Of a stretch of DNA of 6,616 nucleotides, positions 1-5,527 are shown in pieces (the stretch's first letter is position 1; each line of letters starts with the position of its first letter). The notes below the pieces were generated by a model. It saw only the letters and a program-made list of their open reading frames with translations, had not been told where the DNA came from and made no database searches. The stretch lies in contig CAIYXO010000215.1 of NCBI GenBank assembly GCA_903930165.1, positions 1-6,616 of the forward strand, given 5' to 3'. The translations under genes and the position numbers were made by a program. This DNA comes from an uncultured Verrucomicrobiota bacterium. GTDB taxonomy: Bacteria > Verrucomicrobiota > Verrucomicrobiia > Limisphaerales > UBA9464.

Positions 1-3
1 CGC

Positions 4-663
4 ATGAAGTCCAACATCCTGTTCCAGCGCCTCCTGATCGTCCTCGTCGCCGCCCTGGCCTTCTCCGGCTGCCGCACCAAGAAGGCCGCCGTCACGGGAG
101 CCGCGGATGCGAGCCAGGAGATCGCGACCACCACCGGACTGCCCTACTGGCCGCCGGGTCCGGTCTATCTGGTGGATCCCCCGGCCGGATTCCAGAACGA
201 GTCCCTGCTGCCGCCGCTCAAGGACGTGCCGCAGCTCCGGGTGGAACCGTCCCCGCTGCAGCCTCCGGTGCGCCCGTATCGGGCGGTGAAGGCCACCAAC
301 GAGTGGGTCGCCGCGGCGCAGCCGTGGGTCGGAACGCCCTATCGCCTGGGTGGCGAAGGCCGGGACGGAATCGACTGTTCCGCCTACGCGGCGACGCTAC
401 ACAAGCAGGTGGCCCAACGGGATGTTCCCCGGACCACCAGGGAGCAATGGGACTCCAGCGTCTCCGTCGGCATCGCGGCGTTCCAGCCCGGCGACCTGGT
501 CTTCTTCAACACCCTCGGCGCCGGAACCCCGAGCCATGTCGGCGTCTATGTCGGTGAACGCATGTTCACCCACGCCGGGACGTCGACCGGGGTCACGTTC
601 TCCTCCCTCGACGACAACTACTGGACGAGCCGTTTCCTCGGGGCGCGCCGGTTCCTCCGCTGA
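4..663 (+). CDS. NlpC/P60-family lipoprotein, putative cell-wall endopeptidase
   Basis: Predicted lipoprotein of 219 residues that would cut peptide stems of peptidoglycan at the cell surface. Residues 1-23 form a lipoprotein signal: basic start, hydrophobic stretch, then a lipobox ending F-S-G-C with Cys23 as the lipidation site. The residue after it is Arg, not Asp, which would favour outer-membrane location. Residues about 45-95 are a proline-rich linker. Residues about 97-219 are the NlpC/P60 domain. Cys125 in the D-C-S-A motif, His178 in S-H-V-G-V-Y and His190 in F-T-H-A give the Cys-His-His triad, and the 12-residue gap between the two histidines matches E. coli Spr (MepS). The domain is complete, so activity is likely. 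The Met at position 4 fits a normal signal peptide, but the ribosome binding site lies outside the window and a longer form cannot be excluded. The sugar aminotransferase gene follows 19 bases downstream on the same strand, so the two are probably cotranscribed. The exact bond cleaved cannot be told from sequence. Confidence 0.9.
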   Translation: MKSNILFQRLLIVLVAALAFSGCRTKKAAVTGAADASQEIATTTGLPYWPPGPVYLVDPPAGFQNESLLPPLKDVPQLRVEPSPLQPPVRPYRAVKATNEWVAAAQPWVGTPYRLGGEGRDGIDCSAYAATLHKQVAQRDVPRTTREQWDSSVSVGIAAFQPGDLVFFNTLGAGTPSHVGVYVGERMFTHAGTSTGVTFSSLDDNYWTSRFLGARRFLR

Positions 664-682
664 GTCCGAACGTCCTCCGACG

Positions 683-1783
683 ATGACCATCCCGTTCCTG
701 AACCCGGGGGCGCAGACGCCGCCGCTCCGGTCCGAGCTCCTTGCCGCGATGACGTCCGTGCTGGACCGCGGCCACTTCATCCTGGGCCCCGAGGTGTCGG
801 CGCTCGAGCAGGAGGTCGCGGCCTTCTGCGGAGCCGGCCACGGCATCGGCGTGAACTCGGGTTCCGACGCCCTGACCCTCGCGCTGAAGTCCCTGGGGAT
901 CGGTCCGGGCGACGAGGTGATCACCACGCCGTTCACCTACATCGCGCCGGCCGAGAGCATCCTGCAGGTCGGCGCCAAGCTGGTGTTCGCGGACATCGAT
1001 CCCCGGCTGTTCACGATCGACGCGGCCGACGTGGCACGGCGGATCACGCCGAGGACCCGGGCGATCCTGCCGGTGCACCTCTTCGGCCAGGCGGCGCCCT
1101 TGGCGGAACTGCTCCCGCTGTGCGAACGGCACGGGCTGGAGATGGTGGAGGACTGCGCCCAGGCGATCGGGGCGACCTGGAACGGCCGCGGGTTGGCCGG
1201 CATCGGGCGCGTGGGATGCCTGAGCTTCTATCCGACCAAGAACCTCGGGGCCGACGGCGACGGCGGCATGATGCTCACCGGGGACGCCACGCTGGCGAAG
1301 AGGCTCCGGATGCTCCGCGTGCATGGCATCGAGCGTCGCTATCACCACGACCTGCACGGCTACAACTCCCGCCTCGACGAGATGCAGGCCGCCATCCTGC
1401 GGGTGAAGCTGCCACGCCTGAAGGCCTGGAACGACCGCCGTGCGGAGATCGCGGCCCGGTACACCGCTGGGCTCGCGGGACTTCCGGTGGAAACGCCGGT
1501 CGTGGGTCCGGGCAACACCCACGTCTGGCACGTGTACGCGATCCTTTCCGACCGGAGGGACGCCCTGCAGAAGCATCTCGAGTCGGCCGGAGTGCCGACG
1601 CTGGTCTACTACCCGGTGCCGCTGCACCTGCAGAAGTGCAATGCCGACGGCGGCTGGAAGGAAGGCGACTACCCGGTCGCCGAGGCGGTTTCCCGCAGGA
1701 TCCAGCCGTTGCCGATGTACCCGGAACTCACCGACGCGCAGGTCGACCACGTGGTCGCCTCGATCCGGTCCTTCTTCGGTTGA
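683..1783 (+). CDS. DegT/DnrJ/EryC1-family PLP-dependent sugar aminotransferase
   Basis: Cytoplasmic aminotransferase of 366 residues, full length for the family. It would transfer an amino group (usually from glutamate) to a keto-sugar nucleotide for surface polysaccharide, O-antigen or glycan synthesis. Visible motifs: N-G-S-D-A-L-like cofactor phosphate region at 58-64 (N-S-G-S-D-A-L), T-T-P-F-T-Y at 81-86, V-E-D-C-A-Q at 155-160 with Asp157 expected to hold the pyridine nitrogen, and S-F-Y-P-T-K-N at 181-187 with Lys186 as the Schiff-base lysine. The G-Y-N-S-R-L-D-E motif at 226-233 and the C-terminal P-L-H-L-Q and L-P-M-Y-P-E-L segments are also typical. The C-terminal pattern recalls WbpE/WlbC-type enzymes acting on UDP-sugars, but the substrate is not decidable here. 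The frame stays open far upstream of 683, but that part overlaps the lipoprotein gene and encodes family-unlike sequence, and the M-T-I-P-F-L-N-P start is normal for DegT proteins. No Shine-Dalgarno sequence is seen. No other sugar genes are in view. Confidence 0.93.
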   Translation: MTIPFLNPGAQTPPLRSELLAAMTSVLDRGHFILGPEVSALEQEVAAFCGAGHGIGVNSGSDALTLALKSLGIGPGDEVITTPFTYIAPAESILQVGAKLVFADIDPRLFTIDAADVARRITPRTRAILPVHLFGQAAPLAELLPLCERHGLEMVEDCAQAIGATWNGRGLAGIGRVGCLSFYPTKNLGADGDGGMMLTGDATLAKRLRMLRVHGIERRYHHDLHGYNSRLDEMQAAILRVKLPRLKAWNDRRAEIAARYTAGLAGLPVETPVVGPGNTHVWHVYAILSDRRDALQKHLESAGVPTLVYYPVPLHLQKCNADGGWKEGDYPVAEAVSRRIQPLPMYPELTDAQVDHVVASIRSFFG

Positions 1784-1955
1784 ACCAAGAGACCTGCCTG
1801 GCCACGGAGGCACGGAGCACACGGAGGGCGGGACACGGATTCCATGGAACCCGCGAAGGCGACCGAGGGTGATCGCCCTTCGGGCCCTGGATCCGGAGTC
1901 CTTTTGGCGTCTCCGCGTGTTTGCGTGAGGACCGTCCCCGCTCCGGTGGAATCGT
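1784..1955. other. Convergent intergenic gap, mostly repeat element
   Basis: These 172 bases separate the stop of the aminotransferase gene from the stop of the methyltransferase gene on the other strand. About 125 of them belong to a repeat-like element described separately. A small hairpin can form with GCCC at 1875-1878 and GGGC at 1882-1885 (triloop TTC), but it has no adjacent T run on either strand. I see no convincing intrinsic terminator for either gene and no credible coding sequence. Confidence 0.6.
1802..1930. repeat. Dispersed-type intergenic repeat with period-8 CACGGAG and GCGT arms
   Basis: The left arm has three copies of CACGGAG at 1803-1809, 1811-1817 and 1820-1826. The right arm has GCGT at 1907-1910, 1915-1918 and 1923-1926, exactly every eight bases. 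The reverse complement of the right arm (CACGC-GGAG-like) resembles the left arm, so the element is roughly palindromic, with arms about 25 bases long and about 75 bases between them. Sequences of this kind, reading like C-CACGGAG-ACACGGAG at one end and TTTGCGTCTCTGCGT at the other, recur between genes in many Verrucomicrobiota, Planctomycetota and Lentisphaerota genomes. That family assignment is from memory; the internal repeats are directly visible. It has no coding capacity of its own, and its translation in one frame gives the spurious T-E-H-T-E-G type peptide. Confidence 0.65.
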
Positions 1956-3068
1956 TCAGGCCTTGCGGAAGAGGTAGTGGCTCACGTGCCACTCGTTGCC
2001 GTCGCGGAAGTCCCACAGCTCCGCGCAGGCCATGAAGAACACCCGCCAGTAGACCCACCAGCGGGTCTCGTTCGCGGCGCCATAGGTGGCCCTCAGGATG
2101 GAGCGGACCTCGGGTCCGTTGGCGTCCATGTTCTCCAGCCACAGGTTGGCCGTCCGGCCGTAGTGCCTTCCGTTGACCGCCCAATGCCGCTCCGCACGGA
2201 GGTCCCGGTTGAAATAGAGCAGGAGGTCGTCGCTCGGCATGATGCCACCCGTGAAGAAGTGCCGGGACATCCAGTCGGATTCGTCCTTGGCCACGAAATG
2301 GTAGGCGAACTCGCGGTGGGTGAAGATGTGCACGAAGAGCTTCCCGTCCGGCTTCAGCCAGCGCGCGACGTTCCCCATCAGCCGCTCGTAGTTCTTCATG
2401 TGCTCGAACATCTCGACCGAGACGACACGGTCGAACCGGCCGTCGCCGCCGGGCGGCTCGAAGGTGTTCATGTCGCAGGTGAGGATCTCGACGTTGGAGA
2501 GGCCGCGTCGGGCGGCCTCGGCGAGGATGTGGGCCCGCTGTCCGTGCGAGTTCGAGACGCCGGTGATCCGGGCCTGCGGGAACTTCGAGGCCATCCAGAG
2601 GGTCAACGATCCCCAACCGCATCCGAGCTCCAGGATCCGCTGCCCATCGGCGAGCTCCGCCCGCTGGCAGGTCAGCGAAAGCATGATCTCCTCGGCCTCG
2701 CCGAGGGACTCGGTGAAGGTTCGGTAGTAGCAACCCGAGTACTTCAGGTTGGGCCCGAGGCAGAGCTGGTAGAAGCGCGTCGGGACCTCGTAGTGCTGCT
2801 CGTTGGCGGCCGTCGTCTCGACCGCGATCGGCATCTGACGCAGCTCCTCGACCGTCTGCAGGATCCGGCTCCGGTTCGACTCGACGTCCCCCTGGTCCTC
2901 CTCGGCCAACCGCTGACGCAGGAGCCGTCGGATTCCGAAACGGATGAGCGGATCGGGTAGGACGTCCGAGGTGAGCAGCCTGTCGAGCAGTCCCTCGGTG
3001 GGACGGGAGGGAAGCGGGCGGATGTCCGCCGGGGCGGCGGGGACCGGAAGGGTCAGGCTGTTGCTCAT
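1956..3068 (-). CDS. CFA-superfamily SAM methyltransferase, coclaurine N-methyltransferase-like
   Basis: Soluble SAM-dependent methyltransferase of 370 residues. After a helical N-terminal part (about 1-88), the core begins with H-Y-E-V-P at 92-96, followed by K-Y-S-G-C-Y-Y at 109-115. The SAM-binding motif L-E-L-G-C-G-W-G-S is at 146-154, and the active-site segment S-V-E-M-F-E-H-M-K-N-Y at 217-227. Beyond this, F-A-Y-H-F (254-258), F-F-T-G-G-I-M-P-S (271-279), H-W-x-V-N-G-x-H-Y (295-303) and W-x-V-Y-W-R-x-F-F (338-345) run to the end. This order matches plant coclaurine/tetrahydroprotoberberine N-methyltransferases and their many bacterial homologues more closely than E. coli Cfa. Glu219, Glu222 and His223 correspond to the Glu-Glu-His active-site residues studied in Coptis coclaurine N-methyltransferase. 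Automatic annotation usually calls such proteins cyclopropane-fatty-acyl-phospholipid synthases. The bacterial substrate is unknown; an amine or lipid head group is as possible as an acyl chain. The ATG at 3068 has no Shine-Dalgarno sequence. It lies alone behind a 318-base gap. Confidence 0.88.
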   Translation of the reverse strand: MSNSLTLPVPAAPADIRPLPSRPTEGLLDRLLTSDVLPDPLIRFGIRRLLRQRLAEEDQGDVESNRSRILQTVEELRQMPIAVETTAANEQHYEVPTRFYQLCLGPNLKYSGCYYRTFTESLGEAEEIMLSLTCQRAELADGQRILELGCGWGSLTLWMASKFPQARITGVSNSHGQRAHILAEAARRGLSNVEILTCDMNTFEPPGGDGRFDRVVSVEMFEHMKNYERLMGNVARWLKPDGKLFVHIFTHREFAYHFVAKDESDWMSRHFFTGGIMPSDDLLLYFNRDLRAERHWAVNGRHYGRTANLWLENMDANGPEVRSILRATYGAANETRWWVYWRVFFMACAELWDFRDGNEWHVSHYLFRKA

Positions 3069-3097
3069 CTTCGAAAGAGGTCAGGAACCGATCCACC

Positions 3098-3126
3098 ATT
3101 CATCGCCCGGAATACGTGGAGGTCAA
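3098..3126 (-). promoter_or_regulatory. Candidate sigma-70-type promoter for the methyltransferase gene
   Basis: On the minus strand a good -35 box TTGACC (3126-3121) is followed after exactly 17 bases by ATGAAT (3103-3098), which matches only the AAT end of TATAAT. The -10 box ends 29 bases before the ATG at 3068. The spacing is ideal and the -35 strong, but the -10 is poor, so this is a candidate only. Confidence 0.3.
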
Positions 3127-3223
3127 CCGCGTCCCCGGCGGATTTCCAACGAAACCTCGCCCGCACCGGAGGACCCCAAGCAACACGAGAGGAAGCGTTG
3201 GCAAGGCGTCGGGCGTCCGGTTC

Positions 3224-3251
3224 GGAAATCCGTGGAATCCGTGGAATCCGT
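3224..3251. repeat. Three tandem GGAATCCGT units
   Basis: Copies lie at 3224-3233 (GGAAATCCGT, one base longer), 3234-3242 and 3243-3251. The 23 bases at 3234-3256 match the reverse complement of 1830-1852 at 20 of 23 positions, including a perfect 14-base match of GGAATCCGTGTCCC (3243-3256) to 1830-1843. The repeat therefore occurs on both sides of the methyltransferase gene in opposite orientation. It looks like a dispersed intergenic repeat, not a regulator site, though a binding site cannot be excluded. Confidence 0.7.
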
Positions 3252-3281
3252 GTCCCAACCGCAGCGGCCGCCAGGACATCC

Positions 3282-3306
3282 GGAATCACGAATCGGGAAT
3301 CACGAA
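3282..3306. repeat. Direct repeat of GGAATCACGAA
   Basis: Two exact 11-base copies lie at 3282-3292 and 3296-3306, a period of 14. ATCACGAATC-type runs are a familiar kind of low-complexity intergenic repeat in environmental Verrucomicrobiota and Planctomycetota genomes. The repeat itself is seen directly; the family comparison is from memory. Confidence 0.65.
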
Positions 3307-3354
3307 CCGCCACCTCCTGCCATTCGTCGTGAACCGCCCCGCGGCTCCGTGTCA

Positions 3355-3376
3355 CGGCCCCTGCATCGGGGTGCCG
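3355..3376 (-). terminator. Weak hairpin after the pilin-like gene
   Basis: CGGC-CCC at 3355-3361 can pair with GGG and GCCG at 3368-3370 and 3373-3376, with a two-base bulge and a six-base loop. It begins about 10 bases past the TGA of the pilin-like gene, where a terminator would be expected, but no T run follows on the minus strand. It may be chance in GC-rich DNA. Confidence 0.22.
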
Positions 3377-3386
3377 GCGGAGGTCG

Positions 3387-4280
3387 TCAACGGATGGGCA
3401 CCTGTGCGGGCACGGCCGCCTGGATGCGGCGTAGGTCCCGGTCACCGGTCCCGGCGCCGGACTGGAGCACCAGCCAGGTGTTGCGTCGGGCGATGGCCTG
3501 GGTCTGGGGTTCCACCCAGCGCCAGGTCTCGGTGTGGCCATCGGCGAAGGAGACGGTGCCCGCTCCGTTGTGGCGGAGCGACGGGAAGCTGATCCAGGTG
3601 GCGGTGGGGGTGTCGAAGAGGTTCCAGCGGTTGGGGGCGTTGATGCCGAAGGCACCCTGCTGGATGCTCTTCTCGTTCTCGTCGAGGAAGACCACGGCGC
3701 CGGCCGGTCCGGGATCGTTGATCTGCGACGTCTTGTGCCAGCACTTCGTGTAGTTCTCGTCCGACGGGCTGGTGGCGACGTTCATGTACACGCTCATCGA
3801 GACGCTGCGGTTCCGGCGTTGACGTCCCAGGTCCCGGACGGTCGAGCGGTCGGCCGGACAGAGGTAGATCCCGGCCGACTGGTTGTACTTCCAGAACACA
3901 CCCGAGGCGATGGAGGCGGTGTTGGTGTCGGTGAAGGTGTTCCCCTGGATCCAGGAATGGGCCCGGACGTTCCACTCCTCGCGGCCGCCACCTCCGACCG
4001 AGAACGCCTCGTTGGGGGCGAGGAACTCCTGGTTGTCGTCGGAGTAGAGCTGCGCGCAGAGCTGGAGCTGGCGGAGGTTGCTGGCGCAGGCGGTTCCCTG
4101 GGCCCGCCCCTTGGCCCGCGAAAGCGCCGGGAGAAGCATGGAGGCCAGGATCGCGATGATCGCGATCACCACCAGGAGTTCTATCAGCGTGAACCCTCCG
4201 GACGTTCGGAAGCGGGTTTGAACCGGCGGCGTGGGCACGGACAAACCGTGGAGGGGGGCCGATTTCCCGGGCAAGGTCAA
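3387..4280 (-). CDS. Type IV pilin-like protein with prepilin cleavage signal and H-X9-DG motif
   Basis: Secreted or membrane-anchored pilin-like protein, up to 297 residues. The prepilin signal is R-T-S-G-G followed by F-T-L-I-E-L-L-V-V; a PilD-type peptidase would cut after Gly29 and methylate Phe30, and Glu34 is the conserved mature Glu5. Residues 30-51 form the hydrophobic helix. After it come the usual S-N-L-R-Q-L (67-72), L-Y-S-D-D-N (78-83) and Y-L-C-P-A-D (139-144) segments. His237, nine residues, then Asp247-Gly248 form the H-X9-DG motif near the C terminus. Such proteins occur in dozens to hundreds of copies in Verrucomicrobiota, Planctomycetota and Lentisphaerota; their individual roles are largely unknown. 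No ATG start exists: the longest form begins with TTG at 4280, but TTG at 4244 or GTG at 4238 would give a more usual leader of 15-17 residues. The gene lies 46 bases after the DUF1295 gene on the same strand, so cotranscription is possible. Confidence 0.85.
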   Translation of the reverse strand: MTLPGKSAPLHGLSVPTPPVQTRFRTSGGFTLIELLVVIAIIAILASMLLPALSRAKGRAQGTACASNLRQLQLCAQLYSDDNQEFLAPNEAFSVGGGGREEWNVRAHSWIQGNTFTDTNTASIASGVFWKYNQSAGIYLCPADRSTVRDLGRQRRNRSVSMSVYMNVATSPSDENYTKCWHKTSQINDPGPAGAVVFLDENEKSIQQGAFGINAPNRWNLFDTPTATWISFPSLRHNGAGTVSFADGHTETWRWVEPQTQAIARRNTWLVLQSGAGTGDRDLRRIQAAVPAQVPIR

Positions 4281-4326
4281 AGCCCGTGGCGCCGGTGACA
4301 GTGTGGAAACGCCCTGCCGACGGGAA

Positions 4327-5134
4327 TCAACCCCGTCGCGGCCAGGGGAAGAAGGCGTTGGTGGTCCGCTGGTACTCCCGGTAGGCGTCGCCCTTGGACT
4401 TCACGGAGAGCTCCTCGGTCATGGGGATGCCGGTGACGTTCACGAGGAAGTGCCACATGGCCACCGGGGAAACCAGCCCGACCCAACCGTAGGGGGACGG
4501 CAGCGCGAAGGTGGCGAAGCCGACCCAGACGAGCCATTCGAAGAAGTAGTTCGGATGCCGGGAGAGGGACCAGAGACCGTCGCGGCAGACCTGTCCGCGG
4601 CGCGCGGGATCGGCGCGGAAACGGGCCAGTTGGCGGTCGGCGAACGCTTCGCCGAGGATGCCCCCGAGGACCAGGACGACGCCGGCCCATTGGAAGGGAC
4701 CTAGCCCCAGGGGTCCGGTGCCCCGTTTCGGGTCGAGGCAGGCGAGGAGGAAGGGAAGCGAGAGGACGACCTGGAGGAACCCCTGGAGCTGGTAGAAGCC
4801 GAACATCCGGCGCCCGGTGCGGGGGGCCCCATTCCTCGCGGAGACGGGCGTACCGGACGTCCTCGTGCGGCAGGTGCTTCTGCCAGCGTGCGAAGAGGTG
4901 GCTGCCGAGGCGGAGGCTCCAGAGCGCGACCAGGAGGAAGACGGCGAAACGGCGGACCGGATCGCCCGGGGCGAGCACCGAGTAGAGGATGACGATGGGC
5001 GTGAAGCCGAGCGACCAGATCGGGTCGACGACGCTGAAGTTGTCGATGTGGCGTCCGACGAAGTAGGTGTTCGTCATGATGCCGGCCGCGAGCACGACGG
5101 CGGTGAGGAAGAGGATGAGGAAGGCGGTGGGCAT
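4327..5134 (-). pseudogene. DUF1295 / steroid 5-alpha-reductase-like membrane protein, apparent frameshift
   Basis: Integral membrane protein of about six helices, related to the DUF1295 and 3-oxo-5-alpha-steroid 4-dehydrogenase superfamily, whose members reduce double bonds in lipids using NADPH or methylate lipids. The gene is split over two frames. The first covers residues 1-103 from the ATG at 5134, with V-V-D-P-I-W at 35-40 and E-D-V-R-Y at 91-95. The second covers the rest to the TGA at 4327, with S-R-H-P-N-Y-F at 190-196 and the end motif T-E-E-L (239-242) ... Y-R-E-Y-Q-R-T-T ... F-F-P-W-P. Removing one base from the C6 run (plus-strand G6, 4821-4826) joins them as E-E-W-G-P-R-T-G-R-R-M-F-G-F-Y, giving 268 residues, normal for the family. 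It may be a sequencing error, a real mutation or, less likely, +1 frameshifting at CCC-C. The start lies 6 bases after the upstream small membrane gene, so they are one operon. No Shine-Dalgarno sequence is seen. Confidence 0.85.
4821..4826 (-). other. C6 homopolymer at the frameshift point of the DUF1295 gene
   Basis: On the coding strand four G are followed directly by six C. The reading frame is one base too long from here: codons GGC-CCC-CCG lead into unrelated sequence, whereas GGC-CCC followed by CGC after skipping one C restores the family sequence. The base may be extra in either the C6 or the neighbouring G4 run (4827-4830 on the plus strand). Confidence 0.8.
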
Positions 5135-5140
5135 GGGGCT

Positions 5141-5497
5141 TCAGCCGGGGCGTCCCGGAGTCGCGGCACGCCTTTCGAACAGACGCGACAGCGGCGCGTC
5201 GGCGGGCAGCCGGGCAAGCTGGAGGAGGACGTAGGCGGCCATGGCGATGTTGCCGAGGAGCAGGATGGCGACGAGCCATCCGATCCGCACCGGCCAGGAA
5301 CGCTCACGCCAGGCGAGCCAGAGCCAGAAGGCGAGGAAGGCGAAGTAGGTGTCGAAGAGGGTGGCGACGAACCACGGGTGGAGGAAGACCTCCCGCGGGA
5401 TGTTCCACGGGGCGCCCTGCGAGGAGGCCCAGCCGGTGACGGCGAGCATCGCGACGAGGACGCCGCCAAAGAGGACCTGGAGCCGACGTCGGACCAT
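5141..5497 (-). CDS. Small three-helix membrane protein, probably DUF1475 family
   Basis: Small integral membrane protein of 118 residues with unknown biochemical role. Three hydrophobic segments are visible at about 6-26, 43-65 and 70-93, with a basic, flexible tail of about 20 residues. The segment P-W-F-V-A-T-L-F-D-T-Y-F at 41-52, the W-R-E-R after helix two and G-N-I-A-M-A-A-Y in helix three are the pattern I associate with DUF1475, a family of short membrane proteins found in bacteria and plants. The assignment is by eye; DUF2834 is an alternative. It lies 30 bases after the CFA-like methyltransferase and 6 bases before the DUF1295 gene, all on the same strand, so it is surely in their operon and probably serves the same membrane-lipid modification. 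The start at 5497 is the only reasonable ATG before the first helix and lacks a Shine-Dalgarno sequence. Confidence 0.8.
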   Translation of the reverse strand: MVRRRLQVLFGGVLVAMLAVTGWASSQGAPWNIPREVFLHPWFVATLFDTYFAFLAFWLWLAWRERSWPVRIGWLVAILLLGNIAMAAYVLLQLARLPADAPLSRLFERRAATPGRPG

Positions 5498-5513
5498 GTT
5501 CGGAAGGGTTGCG

Positions 5514-5526
5514 GGACCGCTGGTCC
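5514..5526. repeat. Small inverted repeat between two operon genes
   Basis: GGACC at 5514-5518 and GGTCC at 5522-5526 can form a five-base-pair stem with a three-base loop, just past the stop of the CFA-like gene and 17 bases before the next ATG. It is too short to be a terminator and may be chance. Confidence 0.25.
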
Positions 5527-5527
5527 G

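Larger units (their letters stand above)
3069..3386. other. 318-base gene-free region with short repeats and a possible promoter
   Basis: This lies between the end of the pilin-like gene and the start of the methyltransferase gene, both on the minus strand. No frame here encodes a recognisable protein. Reading along the plus strand, it holds a promoter-like pair at 3098-3126, a GGAATCCGT tandem repeat at 3224-3251, a GGAATCACGAA direct repeat at 3282-3306 and a weak hairpin at 3355-3376. The rest is unassigned. It most likely provides the promoter for the methyltransferase and the end of the upstream transcript. Confidence 0.6.

Noticed and set aside
350..682. N-terminal extension of the aminotransferase frame upstream of 683
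   Set aside because: It overlaps the lipoprotein gene in another frame, is Ser/Pro/Arg-rich and unlike any DegT N terminus.
593..1822. A 409-codon open frame on the minus strand opposite the aminotransferase gene
   Set aside because: It is antisense to a gene with clear family motifs, rich in Arg, Gly and Pro, without recognisable domains, and is explained by high GC content.
1871..1905. A bidirectional intrinsic terminator in the convergent gap
   Set aside because: The only stem is four base pairs, and the four T at 1902-1905 are 16 bases away and belong to the repeat arm.
1977..2960. A 327-codon open frame on the plus strand antisense to the methyltransferase gene
   Set aside because: Val/Glu/Leu-rich mirror of the real gene's codon pattern with no domain; a shadow.
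1669..3099. A 476-codon open frame on the minus strand in another frame of the coclaurine-type methyltransferase gene
   Set aside because: Its sequence is low-complexity Arg/Gly/Pro and it runs through the repeat and into the aminotransferase gene antisense; the true frame carries all methyltransferase motifs.
3224..3306. A CRISPR-like array
   Set aside because: The repeats are only 9-11 bases, nearly contiguous and without spacers of uniform length; no cas genes are near.
4251..4280. A promoter from the TTGACC at 4280-4275 on the minus strand
   Set aside because: Seventeen bases downstream there is only a C-rich stretch with no -10-like sequence.
4277..4817. Continuation of the first DUF1295 frame past the C6 run as a 285-residue protein
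   Set aside because: After residue 103 it becomes Arg/Pro/Gly-rich with no membrane helices, while the neighbouring frame carries the rest of the family sequence.
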